From assembly GCF_024298865.1 (NCBI RefSeq), contig NZ_CP101161.1:2501227-2565226 (forward strand): a stretch of DNA of 64,000 nt. The letters run 5' to 3'. Within the stretch, counting starts at the first letter, position 1. The number at the start of each line of letters is the position of its first letter. Source of the stretch: Halorarius halobius. Lineage in GTDB: Archaea > Halobacteriota > Halobacteria > Halobacteriales > Haloarculaceae. The translations under genes were made by a program, and so were the position numbers. Below the pieces are notes generated by a model. It was not told where the DNA came from. It was given only the letters and a program-made list of their open reading frames with translations, and searched no databases. Of the stretch, positions 15,064 through 23,648 are shown one piece after another.

Positions 15064-15459
15064 ATGGTCAAGGCCACCGACCGGATGGAGCGACTGGTCA
15101 CCGAGGAAGCCAGTTGCTGTGGCACCACCGTCGAGGAGTGCGAACGGCGACTGGAGGAAGTCGCCGTCGACGCGGGAACGCGCACCGAGGAGGCCGACGT
15201 CGACGCGCTGTCGGCGCTGGCCAACGACACGCGCTACGGCATCGTCCGCCTGTTGCACGCCGCGGGCGAGGAGCTCTGTGTCTGTGAACTCGACGCCGTC
15301 ACCGACGTGAGCGACAGCGCGGTCAGCCACGCGCTCCGGACGCTCCGGGAGGCCGGCCTCGTCACCGCGCGCAAGGAGGGGCGCTGGAAGTACTACCGGA
15401 CGACCGACCGCGCGACGGCGCTTCTGGTCGCGCTCGACGGCACGCGGGGGCCGGAATGA
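15064..15459 (+). CDS. arsR: ArsR/SmtB family metal(loid)-responsive repressor
   Basis: 131 residues. A Cys-rich N-terminal segment (EEASCCGTTVEECERRLEEV) precedes the winged helix: ALANDTRYGIVRLLHAAGEE, LCVCELDAVTDVSDSAVSHA, LRTLREAGLVTARKEGRWKY. C-V-C in the L-C-V-C-E-L motif at the start of helix alpha-3 is the classic As(III)/Sb(III) sensor pair; the N-terminal C-C and E-E-C could add a third thiolate. The stop overlaps the arsC start by 4 nt, so the two are co-translated. Confidence 0.92.
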   Translation: MVKATDRMERLVTEEASCCGTTVEECERRLEEVAVDAGTRTEEADVDALSALANDTRYGIVRLLHAAGEELCVCELDAVTDVSDSAVSHALRTLREAGLVTARKEGRWKYYRTTDRATALLVALDGTRGPE

Positions 15460-15848
15460 AACTCGGCTTCGTCTGCGTCCAGAACGCCGGCCGCTCGCAG
15501 ATGGCGACGGCGTTCGCCGAACGGGAACGCGACGCGCGCGGCCTCGACTGGGAGATACTGACCGGCGGCACTCACCCCGCCGAGTCAGTCCACGAGGAGG
15601 TGGTGCGGGCGATGGCCGACGAGGGATTCGACCTCTCGGACCGGACGCCCCGCGAGGTGTCGACCGCGGAACTGGAGTCCTGTGACGTGGTTGCGACGAT
15701 GGGCTGTTCGACGCTCTCGCTCGATGCGGACGTGGACGTGCGCGACTGGGCGCTCGAGGACCCCGACGGCAAGTCACCCGAGGAGGTGGCCCGCATTCGC
15801 GAGGCGGTGCGCCGGCGCGTCCGCGACTTGTTCGACGAACTCGCGTAG
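15456..15848 (+). CDS. arsC: Arsenate reductase / low-molecular-weight protein tyrosine phosphatase family
   Basis: 130 residues. The N-terminal P-loop is FVCVQNAGRSQMATAFAE: C-x5-R-S with the nucleophilic Cys, as in LMW phosphatases and thioredoxin-coupled ArsC. A second Cys in ESCDVVATMGCSTL and a D-P-D-G-K-S segment correspond to the region carrying resolving cysteines and the Asp-Pro acid loop. Coupling to arsR (4-nt overlap) favours arsenate reduction, with electrons probably from thioredoxin. Without an ACR3 gene nearby, the adjacent membrane protein or a distant pump must export arsenite. Confidence 0.88.
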   Translation: MKLGFVCVQNAGRSQMATAFAERERDARGLDWEILTGGTHPAESVHEEVVRAMADEGFDLSDRTPREVSTAELESCDVVATMGCSTLSLDADVDVRDWALEDPDGKSPEEVARIREAVRRRVRDLFDELA

Positions 15849-15850
15849 CG

Positions 15851-15866
15851 CCCCGGGTTTTTCTTC
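15851..15866 (+). terminator. T-tract terminator after arsC
   Basis: GC-rich CCCCGGG followed by TTTTTCTT just after the arsC stop, typical of archaeal intrinsic termination at U-runs. It separates arsRC from the acylphosphatase gene. Confidence 0.45.
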
Positions 15867-15895
15867 GTTCGCGTCGTACGCCGGCCGTGACAAGC

Positions 15896-16174
15896 ATGAG
15901 CGACCCACTGCGCGCACACGTGTACGTCTCCGGCCGCGTCCAGGGGGTCTACTACCGCGCGAACACCCGCGACACCGCCAGAGAGCGGGGCGTCGACGGC
16001 TGGGTGCGGAACCTCGACGACGGCCGCGTCGAGGCAGTCTTCGAGGGGCCGCGCGACGCCGTCGAGTCGATGGTCGAGTGGTGTCACGAGGGGAGTCCGC
16101 GGGCGAACGTCGAGGAGGTGGCCGTCGAGTACGGCGAGCCCCAGGGCGCGTCGGGGTTCGAGGTCAGGTACTGA
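15896..16174 (+). CDS. acyP: Acylphosphatase
   Basis: 92-residue hydrolase of acyl phosphates. The signature VSGRVQGVYYRANTRDTARE contains the phosphate loop and the catalytic Arg of G-V-Y-Y-R; the catalytic Asn is in GWVRNLDDGRVEAVFEG. The C-terminal strand GFEVRY is intact. The internal ATG at 15896 gives the normal length. The 3' end overlaps the convergent ligase-fold gene by 11 bp. Confidence 0.95.
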   Translation: MSDPLRAHVYVSGRVQGVYYRANTRDTARERGVDGWVRNLDDGRVEAVFEGPRDAVESMVEWCHEGSPRANVEEVAVEYGEPQGASGFEVRY

Positions 16175-16985
16175 GCCGCCGCGCGACGGACTCGGCCGCG
16201 GCCGACCGGATGGCGTCAGCGTCGACCGGTTCCGGAAGGGCCGCGTACCGCTCGCGGACGAGCCGCTCGACCAGTCGGTCGAGCACCCGGTCGACCGTCG
16301 TCCCGTCGCCGAGCGTCGCGGCCACTCGGTCGATGCGCTCGGGTGTAACCGCTTCCTCGACGAGCGTCTCCGGGTCGACGGTTGGCGGGTCAGCGCCCAC
16401 CGCCGGGGTCACCACGAGCGCCCGGCCGCCGTTTTTGTTCCGCACGAGCAGACCCGCGACGGGGCCGTTCCGGTACGCCGACGCGGGCATCTCGTACCGC
16501 TCGGGTCGGAAGTCTCGCGCCGGTAGCTCCTTGCTGACGGCGTTGACCGGCGCCAACCCCAGTCGCTCGAACGCCTGTTCGGCCACGTCGGGCGTCCGGA
16601 ACCCCCGGTCCGGCGCGTGGACATCGACGCCGAGGAACGCGGGCAGGCGGTCCCAGTCGTAGGCGACGCCCTCGAAGCGGGTGGCGACGCCGAGGAACGT
16701 GTAGTCGCCGGGCGCGTCCACGGCCGCCCGGAACGCCTCGCGGTCGAACGTCTCCCGTACCGCCCTCGCGGCGAACCGGTAGCCGACCGGCTCCTCCCAG
16801 GGGTCGAACGTCCTCGCGCCGTCGCCGAAGACGAGCCCAGCGTCCCCGAGTCGGAATCGGAGTGGGGCGCCGACGACCCACTCCTGGAGCCAGAGGTGAC
16901 CCGACTCGATCACCTCGGGGGCGTCATCGACGGCGGGCGTCGCGGGGAACTCCTGCACCCTCGGAGGCTGTCGGGCCACGGACAT
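16164..16985 (-). CDS. RNA-ligase-fold protein lacking the catalytic lysine
   Basis: 273 residues resembling the RNA ligase family of nucleotidyltransferases. Motif I (normally E-K-x-D/H-G) is E-W-V-V-G at residues 35-39, inside LWLQEWVVGAPLRFRL: the AMP-accepting Lys is Trp and the acidic/His position is Val. Other conserved parts remain: YDWDRLPAFLGVDVHAPDRGF (motif III region), NAVSKELPARDF, and GPVAGLLVRNKNGGRALVV (motif IV/V region). The Trp codon is TGG, two changes from AAG, so a single error cannot explain it. It is probably not a ligase, though it may bind nucleotide or RNA. It converges on acylphosphatase. Confidence 0.7.
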   Translation of the reverse strand: MSVARQPPRVQEFPATPAVDDAPEVIESGHLWLQEWVVGAPLRFRLGDAGLVFGDGARTFDPWEEPVGYRFAARAVRETFDREAFRAAVDAPGDYTFLGVATRFEGVAYDWDRLPAFLGVDVHAPDRGFRTPDVAEQAFERLGLAPVNAVSKELPARDFRPERYEMPASAYRNGPVAGLLVRNKNGGRALVVTPAVGADPPTVDPETLVEEAVTPERIDRVAATLGDGTTVDRVLDRLVERLVRERYAALPEPVDADAIRSAAAESVARRLST

Positions 16986-17034
16986 ACCGGTTTCGGGCCG
17001 GAAGGTTTAGCCGCGTGGCCGTGGCCGTCTTACT

Positions 17035-17469
17035 ATGAGCGAGTCCCCCGACGAGCCCTCCACTTCGGACGAGTCCTCACCCTCCGACGAGCGCGGCCCC
17101 GACGAGGTGTTCTGTCGCAACTGCGGCGCGGTCATCAGCGAGGAGGCCGAGATATGCCCGGAGTGTGGCGTCCGCCAGCGCGACCCGCCTAAATCCTCCA
17201 TCGACGAGACGGTCGAGGAACTGTTCGAGGGCGGCAACCCGTTCGTCGCCGCCCTGCTGTCGGCGCTGTTCCCCGGTCTCGGCCAGATTTACAACCGCGA
17301 ACTGGAGAAGGGACTGGTCGTGATCGTCGCCAGCATCCTCGCCGCGTTCTCGATGGTGTTCCTCGTCGGCATCGTGCTGTTCCCGGCGGTGTGGCTGTAC
17401 GCCATCTACGACGCCTACACCGTCGCCGACCGTCAGCGCGAGGCGGCCGACGACGCGGCCGCGGAGTGA
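17035..17469 (+). CDS. Zinc-ribbon plus two-helix membrane protein
   Basis: 144 residues. A disordered acidic Ser/Asp/Glu N-terminus is followed by a zinc ribbon (FCRNCGAVISEEAEICPECG, about residues 26-45) and an amphipathic linker. Two hydrophobic helices follow: NPFVAALLSALFPGLGQIYN, with a TM2-like G-x-G-Q-x-Y-N motif, and a second at about residues 95-125 ending YAIYDAYTVADRQ. The C-terminus is acidic. Function unknown; TM2-type helices with a ribbon are often membrane quality-control or stress proteins. Confidence 0.82.
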   Translation: MSESPDEPSTSDESSPSDERGPDEVFCRNCGAVISEEAEICPECGVRQRDPPKSSIDETVEELFEGGNPFVAALLSALFPGLGQIYNRELEKGLVVIVASILAAFSMVFLVGIVLFPAVWLYAIYDAYTVADRQREAADDAAAE

Positions 17470-17514
17470 CCCGCGTGCTGAGGCTTTAATCCGCCCCCGG
17501 TCGAACCCTCGGAC

Positions 17515-18948
17515 ATGATATCCGCACGGGAGATGGCCGTCGTCGACGCCAACGCCGAGGCGCTGGGCGTCCCCCGCAAGCAGTTGATGGAGTCGAGCGG
17601 CAACGCCGTCGCGCGCGTCGTCCGCGAGCACACCGACGCGGACGACAGCGTGGCGCTGGTCTGTGGCCGTGGCAACAACGGCGGCGACGCGTTCGTCGCC
17701 GCCCGCTTCCTCGACGACCGCGAGGCGACCGTCCACCTGCTGGGCCGCCGCGAGACGATTTCGACCGACATCGCTCGGGAGAACTGGGACGCGCTCGCGC
17801 AAGCGGAGTACGACGCCCGCGAGGTGGGCGACTCACGCGACTTCGGGCTCGACGACCCGGACCTCGTCGTCGACGCGATGCTCGGCACCGGCGTGACCGG
17901 CGCGCTCCGCGAACCCGAAGCGACGGTCGCCGAGCGCATCAACGACGCCGACGCGCCGGTCGTCGCGGTCGACGTTCCCTCGGGCGTCGACGCCGACACC
18001 GGTGACAGCGAGGGGGTCGCCGTCGACGCCGACCACGTGGTCACCTTCCACGACGAGAAGCCGGGGCTCGCGCCCCTCGACTGCGAGGTGACCGTCGCGG
18101 ACATCGGCATCCCCGACACGGCGGAACTGTTCGTCGAGCGGGGCGACCTCCAGCGTCTCGGCCGCGATTCGCAGAGTCACAAGGGCGACCACGGCGAGGT
18201 GCTGGTCGTCGGCGGCGGTCCCTACACCGGTGCGCCCGCGCTGGCCGCCCAGGCCGCGCTCCGGGCGGGCGCGGACCTCGTTCGGGTCGCGTGCCCCGAA
18301 TCGGTCGCCCGCGAGATACAGGGATACAGCGAGAACCTCATCCTCCGCCCGTTCGACGCCGACCGCCTCGTACCCGACGTGGTCGACCGCATCTCTGCGC
18401 TGGCGGCCGACCACGACGTCTGCGTGTTCGGGCCGGGGCTCGGGAGCGACGACGCGACGCTCGATGCGGTCGAGCAGTTCCTGTTCGCGTACGACGGCAC
18501 CGCCGTCGTCGACGCCGACGCGCTCCAGGTCGTCCCCGACGTGGAGACGGACGCCACGCTCCTCTGTACGCCCCATCAGGGCGAACTCCGCAAGATGGGC
18601 GGCGAGACGAGCGACGACTGGCGCGAGCGCCGGGACCTCGTCGAGACGTTCGCCGCCGACCTCGGCCACACCCTGCTCGTGAAGGGCGCCTACGACGTGG
18701 TATCTGACGGCGACACCACCCGGGTCAACCGAACCGGCAACCCCGGGATGACCGTCGGCGGGACGGGCGACGTGCTCGCGGGGGCGGCGGGCGCGCTCGC
18801 GTGCGTGCTCGACCCGGTCGAGGCGGCCGCCGTCGCCGCCTACGCGAACGGCACCGCCGGCGACCGCGTGGTCGACCGACAGGGGTACGGGCTGGTGGCG
18901 ACGGACCTCGTCGACGAACTGCCCGCGGCGCTCCGGAGGGACGAATGA
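17515..18948 (+). CDS. nnr: Bifunctional NAD(P)H-hydrate epimerase / ADP-dependent dehydratase
   Basis: 477 residues that repair hydrated NAD(P)H. The N-terminal epimerase (YjeF-N, residues 1-215) shows LMESSGNAVARVV, CGRGNNGGDAFVAARFL and PVVAVDVPSGVDADTG. The C-terminal ribokinase-like dehydratase (about 225-475) shows HKGDHGEVLVVGGGPYTGAP, VFGPGLGSDD and GNPGMTVGGTGDVLAGAAGA, the nucleotide/catalytic Asp loop. TTTAAT at 17484-17489 sits about 28 bp before the ATG, so it is probably leaderless. It overlaps moaC by 4 nt. Confidence 0.96.
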   Translation: MISAREMAVVDANAEALGVPRKQLMESSGNAVARVVREHTDADDSVALVCGRGNNGGDAFVAARFLDDREATVHLLGRRETISTDIARENWDALAQAEYDAREVGDSRDFGLDDPDLVVDAMLGTGVTGALREPEATVAERINDADAPVVAVDVPSGVDADTGDSEGVAVDADHVVTFHDEKPGLAPLDCEVTVADIGIPDTAELFVERGDLQRLGRDSQSHKGDHGEVLVVGGGPYTGAPALAAQAALRAGADLVRVACPESVAREIQGYSENLILRPFDADRLVPDVVDRISALAADHDVCVFGPGLGSDDATLDAVEQFLFAYDGTAVVDADALQVVPDVETDATLLCTPHQGELRKMGGETSDDWRERRDLVETFAADLGHTLLVKGAYDVVSDGDTTRVNRTGNPGMTVGGTGDVLAGAAGALACVLDPVEAAAVAAYANGTAGDRVVDRQGYGLVATDLVDELPAALRRDE

Positions 18949-19463
18949 CGGGCGACGCCCCCGACGACGCCGAGAGCGCGGACGACGCGGCGGACCTCAC
19001 TCACGTCGACGAGTCGGGCGACGCCCAGATGGTCGACGTGGGGGAGAAACCGGACACGAAGCGTCGGGCCGTCGCGTCGGGCAGTATCCACCTCCAGCCC
19101 TCGACGGTCGACGCCATCCGGGACGACGAGGTAGGGAAAGGCGACGTGCTGGCTGTGGCGCGCGTCGGAGCGATACAGGCGGTCAAACACACCTGGGAGA
19201 CGATTCCGATGTGCCACCAGATACCCATCACGAACGTCGACACCGAGTTCGCGGTGGGCGAGGACCGCGTCGAGGCGACGGTGGCCGTCGAGACGACCGG
19301 CAAGACCGGCTGTGAGATGGAGGCGCTGGAGGGCGTCACCACCGGCCTGAACGTCGTCTGGGACATGGTGAAGGCCGTCGAGAAGGACGCCGACGGACAG
19401 TACCCCGACACGCGCATCTCGGACGTGCGCGTCGACACGAAGGAGAAGCGGAATCTGGACTGA
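18945..19463 (+). CDS. moaC: Cyclic pyranopterin monophosphate synthase (molybdenum cofactor)
   Basis: 172 residues. MoaC converts the MoaA product to cyclic pyranopterin phosphate. A haloarchaeal acidic N-terminal extension (about 20 residues) precedes LTHVDESGDAQMVDVGEKPD. Conserved motifs: IPMCHQIPITNVD (the usual M-C-H-P-I/L has Gln for Pro), VETTGKTGCEMEALEGVTTG with the catalytic-site Lys, and C-terminal VDTKEKRNLD. The ATG overlaps the nnr stop (ATGA). No other moa gene is in the window; the nnr-moaC pairing recurs in haloarchaea. Confidence 0.95.
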   Translation: MTGDAPDDAESADDAADLTHVDESGDAQMVDVGEKPDTKRRAVASGSIHLQPSTVDAIRDDEVGKGDVLAVARVGAIQAVKHTWETIPMCHQIPITNVDTEFAVGEDRVEATVAVETTGKTGCEMEALEGVTTGLNVVWDMVKAVEKDADGQYPDTRISDVRVDTKEKRNLD

Positions 19464-19501
19464 AAGCATTTACCGGTGGCGACCGGATTGGTGGGCGTCC
19501 T

Positions 19502-20848
19502 ATGCCCTCCAGACGCCGATTCCTGGCCGCCAGCGCCGGCACCCTCGCCGCGCTGGCCGGCTGTACGAACCGCGGCTCCTCGCCGACGCCGTCGGACTCG
19601 CCCAGCGACACCGACGTCCCGACGCCGGACGACGACGCCCGTCCGACACAGACGCCCCGCGACCCCACGCCACTCGACATCGGTGGCGCGTGGCCGCAGG
19701 AGGGCGGCGGTCCCGGTCACGGGGGCGTCACCTCGTCGTCGGGCGTCCCCACCGACGGCGAGGCGTACTGGCACCTGCGCCGCGTGCGGAGCGGCCCGCC
19801 GGTGTTCGCCGACGGGCGACTGCTCCACTTCGGCCTCGCGTCCGTCGACGAGTCCGGCACGCCGACGCTGACCCAGACCCCCCCGACGGGTACCTCACAG
19901 CCGCTCGACGGCGAGAAGGCGCTGTTCTGCCGAGACGCCAGCACCGGCCGTCTGCAGTGGACGCGACCGCTCGACTACCGAAGCGGGTGGCCGACCGTCG
20001 CGGGCGCGCACGTCCTCGCGGCCGGCGGGGGGTTCGTCGCCGCCTACCGCATCGAGGACGGCACCGAGGTGTGGCGCCGCGACCTCGGTGAGCGGGAGGC
20101 GGCCGTCTCGACGGCCATCGACGGCACGGCGCTCGTCGCCTCGGAGTACGTCCGCGAGGGGTCGCGCAAGCCCGACGTGCGTGCCTACGACGTGGAGGAC
20201 GGTACCCGCCGCTGGAAGCGCCCCTCGCCGGAACAGCAGGCCGACCTGGCGGCCGCCGGCGACACCGCGTTCGCGCTCTCCTCGACGTTCCAGGAGCGGA
20301 GCGTCCTCACCGCCCGCGCGCTCTCGGACGGCCGCGTAACGTGGTCGGTCGACATCGACGGCAACGGTCTCGGGCACGGCCCCATCGTCGCCGGCGACAC
20401 CGTCTACGTCGCGCCCGACGACCAGGGCGTGTACGCCTACGCTGTCGCGGACGGCACCGAACGCTGGCACCGCGAGGGAGAGACGGCGAACGTCGTCGGC
20501 CTCGCCGCGGGCGCCGACACCGCCTACCTCGTCGACCGCGGGACGGCGTACGCCGTCGACACGGCCGACGGGCGCGAGCAGTGGTCGGTCGGCGAGGGAC
20601 TGGAACACGGCTACGGCGGCGTCCCCGCCGTCGGGAGCGACGCCGTCTACCTCCAGAAAGAGGGGTATCCGCGTTCGTTCGTCGCCCTGTCCCGGGCGGA
20701 CGGAAGCGAGCGATGGACCCGGACGCTCCCCGAGACGACCGTCGAGGGCGACATGGTCATGTCGGGGCTGGCCGCACAGCCAGCAGTGGGCGATGGCGGC
20801 GTCTACGCGTACGCACAGGACGGTCTGTACGCGTTCGGCCCGGCTTGA
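19502..20848 (+). CDS. Tat-exported lipoprotein with PQQ-type beta-propeller repeats
   Basis: 448 residues. The N-terminus MPSRRRFLAASAGTLAALAGC has a twin-arginine motif and an LAGC lipobox, so it is exported folded and lipid-anchored. A Thr/Pro/Asp-rich linker follows (about residues 22-60). The rest is a propeller of repeated blades with the pattern D-G-T-x-x-W (GTEVWRRDL, GTRRWKRP, DGTERWHREGE, DGREQWSV, DGSERWTRTL) and G-x-x-V-Y. It lacks catalytic PQQ-dehydrogenase residues that I can identify, so it is likely a scaffold or binding protein. TATA-like CATTTA about 30 bp upstream. Confidence 0.92.
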   Translation: MPSRRRFLAASAGTLAALAGCTNRGSSPTPSDSPSDTDVPTPDDDARPTQTPRDPTPLDIGGAWPQEGGGPGHGGVTSSSGVPTDGEAYWHLRRVRSGPPVFADGRLLHFGLASVDESGTPTLTQTPPTGTSQPLDGEKALFCRDASTGRLQWTRPLDYRSGWPTVAGAHVLAAGGGFVAAYRIEDGTEVWRRDLGEREAAVSTAIDGTALVASEYVREGSRKPDVRAYDVEDGTRRWKRPSPEQQADLAAAGDTAFALSSTFQERSVLTARALSDGRVTWSVDIDGNGLGHGPIVAGDTVYVAPDDQGVYAYAVADGTERWHREGETANVVGLAAGADTAYLVDRGTAYAVDTADGREQWSVGEGLEHGYGGVPAVGSDAVYLQKEGYPRSFVALSRADGSERWTRTLPETTVEGDMVMSGLAAQPAVGDGGVYAYAQDGLYAFGPA

Positions 20849-22159
20849 CTACTCGGCGGGGGTCGGGAGCTCCGACGCCTTCGCGCGCGACTGCTCGACG
20901 ACGGCGGGCCGGGCCTCGAACTCGACTACGACCTGGTCGCCGTAGTCGACGTCCTCGACGAACGCGTGGTCGTGGAGCCACGAGACGAGGCTCATCGTCT
21001 CGTCGGCCATCGGGAGGACGAGCCGTTCGTGCTCGTAGTCGGGAAGCTCCGAGTCGATGCGGGAGCGCAGGCGGTCCAGCCCTAACCCCTCCTTCGCGCT
21101 GACCGCCACCGGGGCGGGCGCGAGCGCCGACAGGGCCTCCCGCTTCTCGACGAGTTCCTCGTCGGTCACCTCGTCTATCTTGTTCAACACGGTGACGATG
21201 GGCGCCTCGTTGCGCTCGTACAGCGTGTCGTGGGAGGTAACCAGTTTTTCCCGGATTTCCTCGACGGGGTCCGAGACGTCCACGACCAGAAGCACGAGGT
21301 CCGCGCGGTACACCTCCGACAGCGTCGACTTGAACGACTCGACGAGCCAGTGGGGGAGGTCCGAGATGAACCCGACGGTGTCGGTCACGAGCACGTCCCG
21401 CTTCTCCAGTTCCGTGCGGCGGGTCGTCGTCCCGAGCGTCGTGAACAGGCGGTCCTCGCTCTCGGCGGTGGTGTCGAGGTCCGGGTGGCGGTCCTCGTTC
21501 TCGTCGATGTCGAGGTCCGCCGCCAGCCGCCGGAGGAGCGTCGACTTCCCGGCGTTCGTGTAGCCGGCCAGTGCCACGAGGTCGAACCCCGACTCCCGGC
21601 GCTGTGCCCGGCGGTGGGCCTCGGTGTCCTCGATGGCCTCGAGTTCGTCCCGGATGTTCGATATCTGCTTTTTGATGTCCTGCTCGCGGGACTCGTCGTA
21701 CTCGCCGAGCCCCATGAACCCGGGGCGCTCGTCGCGTTTCGCGAGCGAGGTCTTCGCCTCCGCGCGGGGCAGTTCGTACCGTAGCTCCGCGAGTTCGACC
21801 TGGAGTTGCGCCTTCTTCGTCTGGGCGCGCTGGCCGAATATCTCGAGGATGAGACGGAACCGGTCGATGACCTCGACGCCCTCGGGCAGTTCGTTCCCGA
21901 TGTTGAACGTCTGGTAGGGGCCGAGTTGGTTGTCGAACACGACCGCCGTCGCGTCCGTCTCGCGGACGCGGGCGGCGAGTTCGCCTACCTTCCCCTCCCC
22001 GAGATGGTACGCCGGGTCCTCCGTGCGGGTCTGGGTGACCTCCGCCGCGACGTGGTAGCCGGCAGCCCCTGCGAGTTCGCGGATCTCCGCCGTCTCTATC
22101 GGGTCGGCGTCGCCCCGCTTCGCAACGACCACCGTGCCACCCTGTGGGTTCGCCGTCAC
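20849..22159 (-). CDS. hflX: GTPase HflX
   Basis: 436 residues. HflX binds ribosomes and splits or rescues stalled ones. The N-terminal domain has YHLGEGKVGELA and AVVFDNQLGPYQTFNIG, then a coiled-coil arm (AEAKTSLAKRDERPGFMGLG and the REQDIKKQISNIRDELEAIE helix). The G domain has G1 AGYTNAGKSTLLRRL, switch II DTVGFISDLPHWLVESF and NKID. The C-terminal PVAVSAKEGLGLDRL holds the G5 SAK. The GTG start at 22159 is supported by TATA GCTTAAATAC 28 bp upstream. Its stop abuts that of the beta-propeller gene. Confidence 0.95.
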   Translation of the reverse strand: MTANPQGGTVVVAKRGDADPIETAEIRELAGAAGYHVAAEVTQTRTEDPAYHLGEGKVGELAARVRETDATAVVFDNQLGPYQTFNIGNELPEGVEVIDRFRLILEIFGQRAQTKKAQLQVELAELRYELPRAEAKTSLAKRDERPGFMGLGEYDESREQDIKKQISNIRDELEAIEDTEAHRRAQRRESGFDLVALAGYTNAGKSTLLRRLAADLDIDENEDRHPDLDTTAESEDRLFTTLGTTTRRTELEKRDVLVTDTVGFISDLPHWLVESFKSTLSEVYRADLVLLVVDVSDPVEEIREKLVTSHDTLYERNEAPIVTVLNKIDEVTDEELVEKREALSALAPAPVAVSAKEGLGLDRLRSRIDSELPDYEHERLVLPMADETMSLVSWLHDHAFVEDVDYGDQVVVEFEARPAVVEQSRAKASELPTPAE

Positions 22160-22182
22160 TCACGGGGGAGTACGTGAAGCGA

Positions 22183-22192
22183 GTATTTAAGC
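22183..22192 (-). promoter_or_regulatory. TATA element of hflX
   Basis: Reads GCTTAAATAC on the minus strand, centred 28 bp from the GTG start, which fixes the start and implies a leaderless mRNA. Confidence 0.7.
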
Positions 22193-22234
22193 CCCGGGCC
22201 GCCACGCGAGTCGGTGACAGGCTGCGGCCGGTCG

Positions 22235-22258
22235 CCGCCACAAGAGTCTTGTCGGCGG
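22235..22258. promoter_or_regulatory. Inverted repeat upstream of the FUN14 gene
   Basis: CCGCC-ACAAGA-G-TCTTGT-C-GGCGG: 11 paired positions around a 1-nt centre with one bulged base. It lies 17 bp upstream of the FUN14 start codon and 76 bp from hflX. It covers the region where the TATA/start of the FUN14 gene would be, so an operator is more likely than a terminator. Confidence 0.5.
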
Positions 22259-22275
22259 TGGGCGCGTACTCCCGC

Positions 22276-22596
22276 ATGGCGTTCGAACTCAACCTCCAGG
22301 AACTGGGTCTCGAGTTCGGCTCCGGCGCGGTCATCGGCGGCATCATCGGCTTCGCGGCGAAGAAGGTCGCCAAGGTAATCGCCATCCTCGTCGGCATCGA
22401 ACTCGCGGTGTTCAAGTTCCTCGAATCGCGCGGCATCATCACCGTCGACTGGGAGGCGCTGTCGGCCGGCATCGTGGGCGCGAGCCAGGACGCCGCCACC
22501 GGCGCGCCCCCCTCGTGGCTCCAGACCATCCTCTCGACGCTGTCGGTCTCCGCGGGGTTCACCGGCGGCTTCCTGCTCGGCTTCAAGCGGGGATAG
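22276..22596 (+). CDS. FUN14 family membrane protein
   Basis: 106-residue membrane protein. MAFELNLQELGLEFGSGAVI is followed by GGIIGFAAKKVAKVIAILVG, an archaeal FUN14 signature, and a second helix near residues 84-103 ending GGFLLGFKRG. Homologues of FUNDC1 in archaea have no settled function. It converges on the 85-residue membrane protein gene, with adjacent stop codons. Confidence 0.9.
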   Translation: MAFELNLQELGLEFGSGAVIGGIIGFAAKKVAKVIAILVGIELAVFKFLESRGIITVDWEALSAGIVGASQDAATGAPPSWLQTILSTLSVSAGFTGGFLLGFKRG

Positions 22597-22854
22597 TCAC
22601 CCGCCTTCGGGCGTGAACGGCCGCACGACCTTGACGCCGAGTCCGGCGACGACCAGCACCGCCCCGACCACCAGCGCCGCGTCGACTGCGACACCCGCCA
22701 GGAGTTCGTCCGCGAACAGCAGGGCGACGACGCCGGCGAGAAACAGGCCGTCACCGACGCGTGCATCCCTGTCGGCCGACGACCATCCGTAGAGGTAGCT
22801 CCCGAGCGCGACGGCCACGAGCACGGCCGCGACGGCCGTCACGACCTCGACCAC
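22597..22854 (-). CDS. Small three-helix membrane protein
   Basis: 85 residues with hydrophobic segments at about 3-22, 36-52 and 57-75. No motif recognised. The GTG start lies 3 nt after the SBDS stop on the same strand, so it is probably the last gene of the psmA-SBDS transcription unit. Its stop abuts that of FUN14. Confidence 0.72.
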   Translation of the reverse strand: MVEVVTAVAAVLVAVALGSYLYGWSSADRDARVGDGLFLAGVVALLFADELLAGVAVDAALVVGAVLVVAGLGVKVVRPFTPEGG

Positions 22855-22857
22855 GCT

Positions 22858-23583
22858 TCAGCGGGTCGATATGTCGTCCTTGTCCTTGACGACGCGGGTC
22901 TCGGCCTCGCCCGAGGACACCTCGTTCACGAGGTCGTAGAAGTCGTTCTGCATGCCGGCGGGGAAGGTGACGACGCCGACCCACGAGCCGTCGGACTGCC
23001 ACTCCTCGCGCTCGAGGTCGCCGAACTCGCGGACCTTCGCCTGCCCGGAGCCGGCGTAGTCGGCCGGCAGTTGGACGGCGATGGTCATCTCCTCGAACCG
23101 GATGGGGATGACCGGCCGGAGCGCCTCTAGGGCGTCGTCGACTTGGCTCTCGACCGGTTCCATCGGGTCGACCGTGAAGCCGGCCTCCTCGAGGGCGCGC
23201 TCGATGCGGTCGGGCGGGTGGGGAGTGTCGTTCTGCTGGGGGTTGATGGCGTTGCGCGCGATGGTGTTGACCAGCCGCTTGCGCTTCTGCTCCTGCATCT
23301 CGCGGCGCTGTTCGGCGGTTATCTGTATCTCCCCGCGCTCGATGACCTGGGGGATGATTTCGAGCGGGTCGGTCGTGTCAAACACTTCCTCGAGGGCGGA
23401 CTCGGGCGGTCGGTCGCCGCTGGCGGCGTCCTCGAACACGTCCTCGGCGGCGATGACCTCCTCCAGGTCGCCGTCGAACTCGCCGCGCTTGATCGCGAGC
23501 GCGGCGTCGGGGTCGACGAGCACCTCGAACCGCTCGCCGTGCGACTCAAGTCGGGCCGTCACCGCCTCGTCGAGTGAAATCAT
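22858..23583 (-). CDS. Ribosome maturation protein SBDS homologue
   Basis: 241 residues. SBDS/Sdo1 releases the anti-association factor aIF6 from the large subunit together with an EF2-like GTPase. The N-terminal FYSH domain ([35 protein letters not shown]) leads into [20 protein letters not shown] and the helical domain [40 protein letters not shown] ferredoxin-like C-terminal domain follows. All three domains are present. It lies 65 nt downstream of psmA, the standard archaeal order. Confidence 0.95.
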   Translation of the reverse strand: MISLDEAVTARLESHGERFEVLVDPDAALAIKRGEFDGDLEEVIAAEDVFEDAASGDRPPESALEEVFDTTDPLEIIPQVIERGEIQITAEQRREMQEQKRKRLVNTIARNAINPQQNDTPHPPDRIERALEEAGFTVDPMEPVESQVDDALEALRPVIPIRFEEMTIAVQLPADYAGSGQAKVREFGDLEREEWQSDGSWVGVVTFPAGMQNDFYDLVNEVSSGEAETRVVKDKDDISTR

Positions 23584-23648
23584 GTGGTCGGCTACGCGAC
23601 AGCCACCCTAAAAGGTGTTTGCGTCCCCGACTCGCGGCGGGACGCGGG

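Noticed and set aside
20757-22766. 669-codon minus-strand frame over hflX
   Set aside because: Different frame from the intact HflX gene, Arg/Pro/Gly-rich and lacking motifs; shadow ORF.
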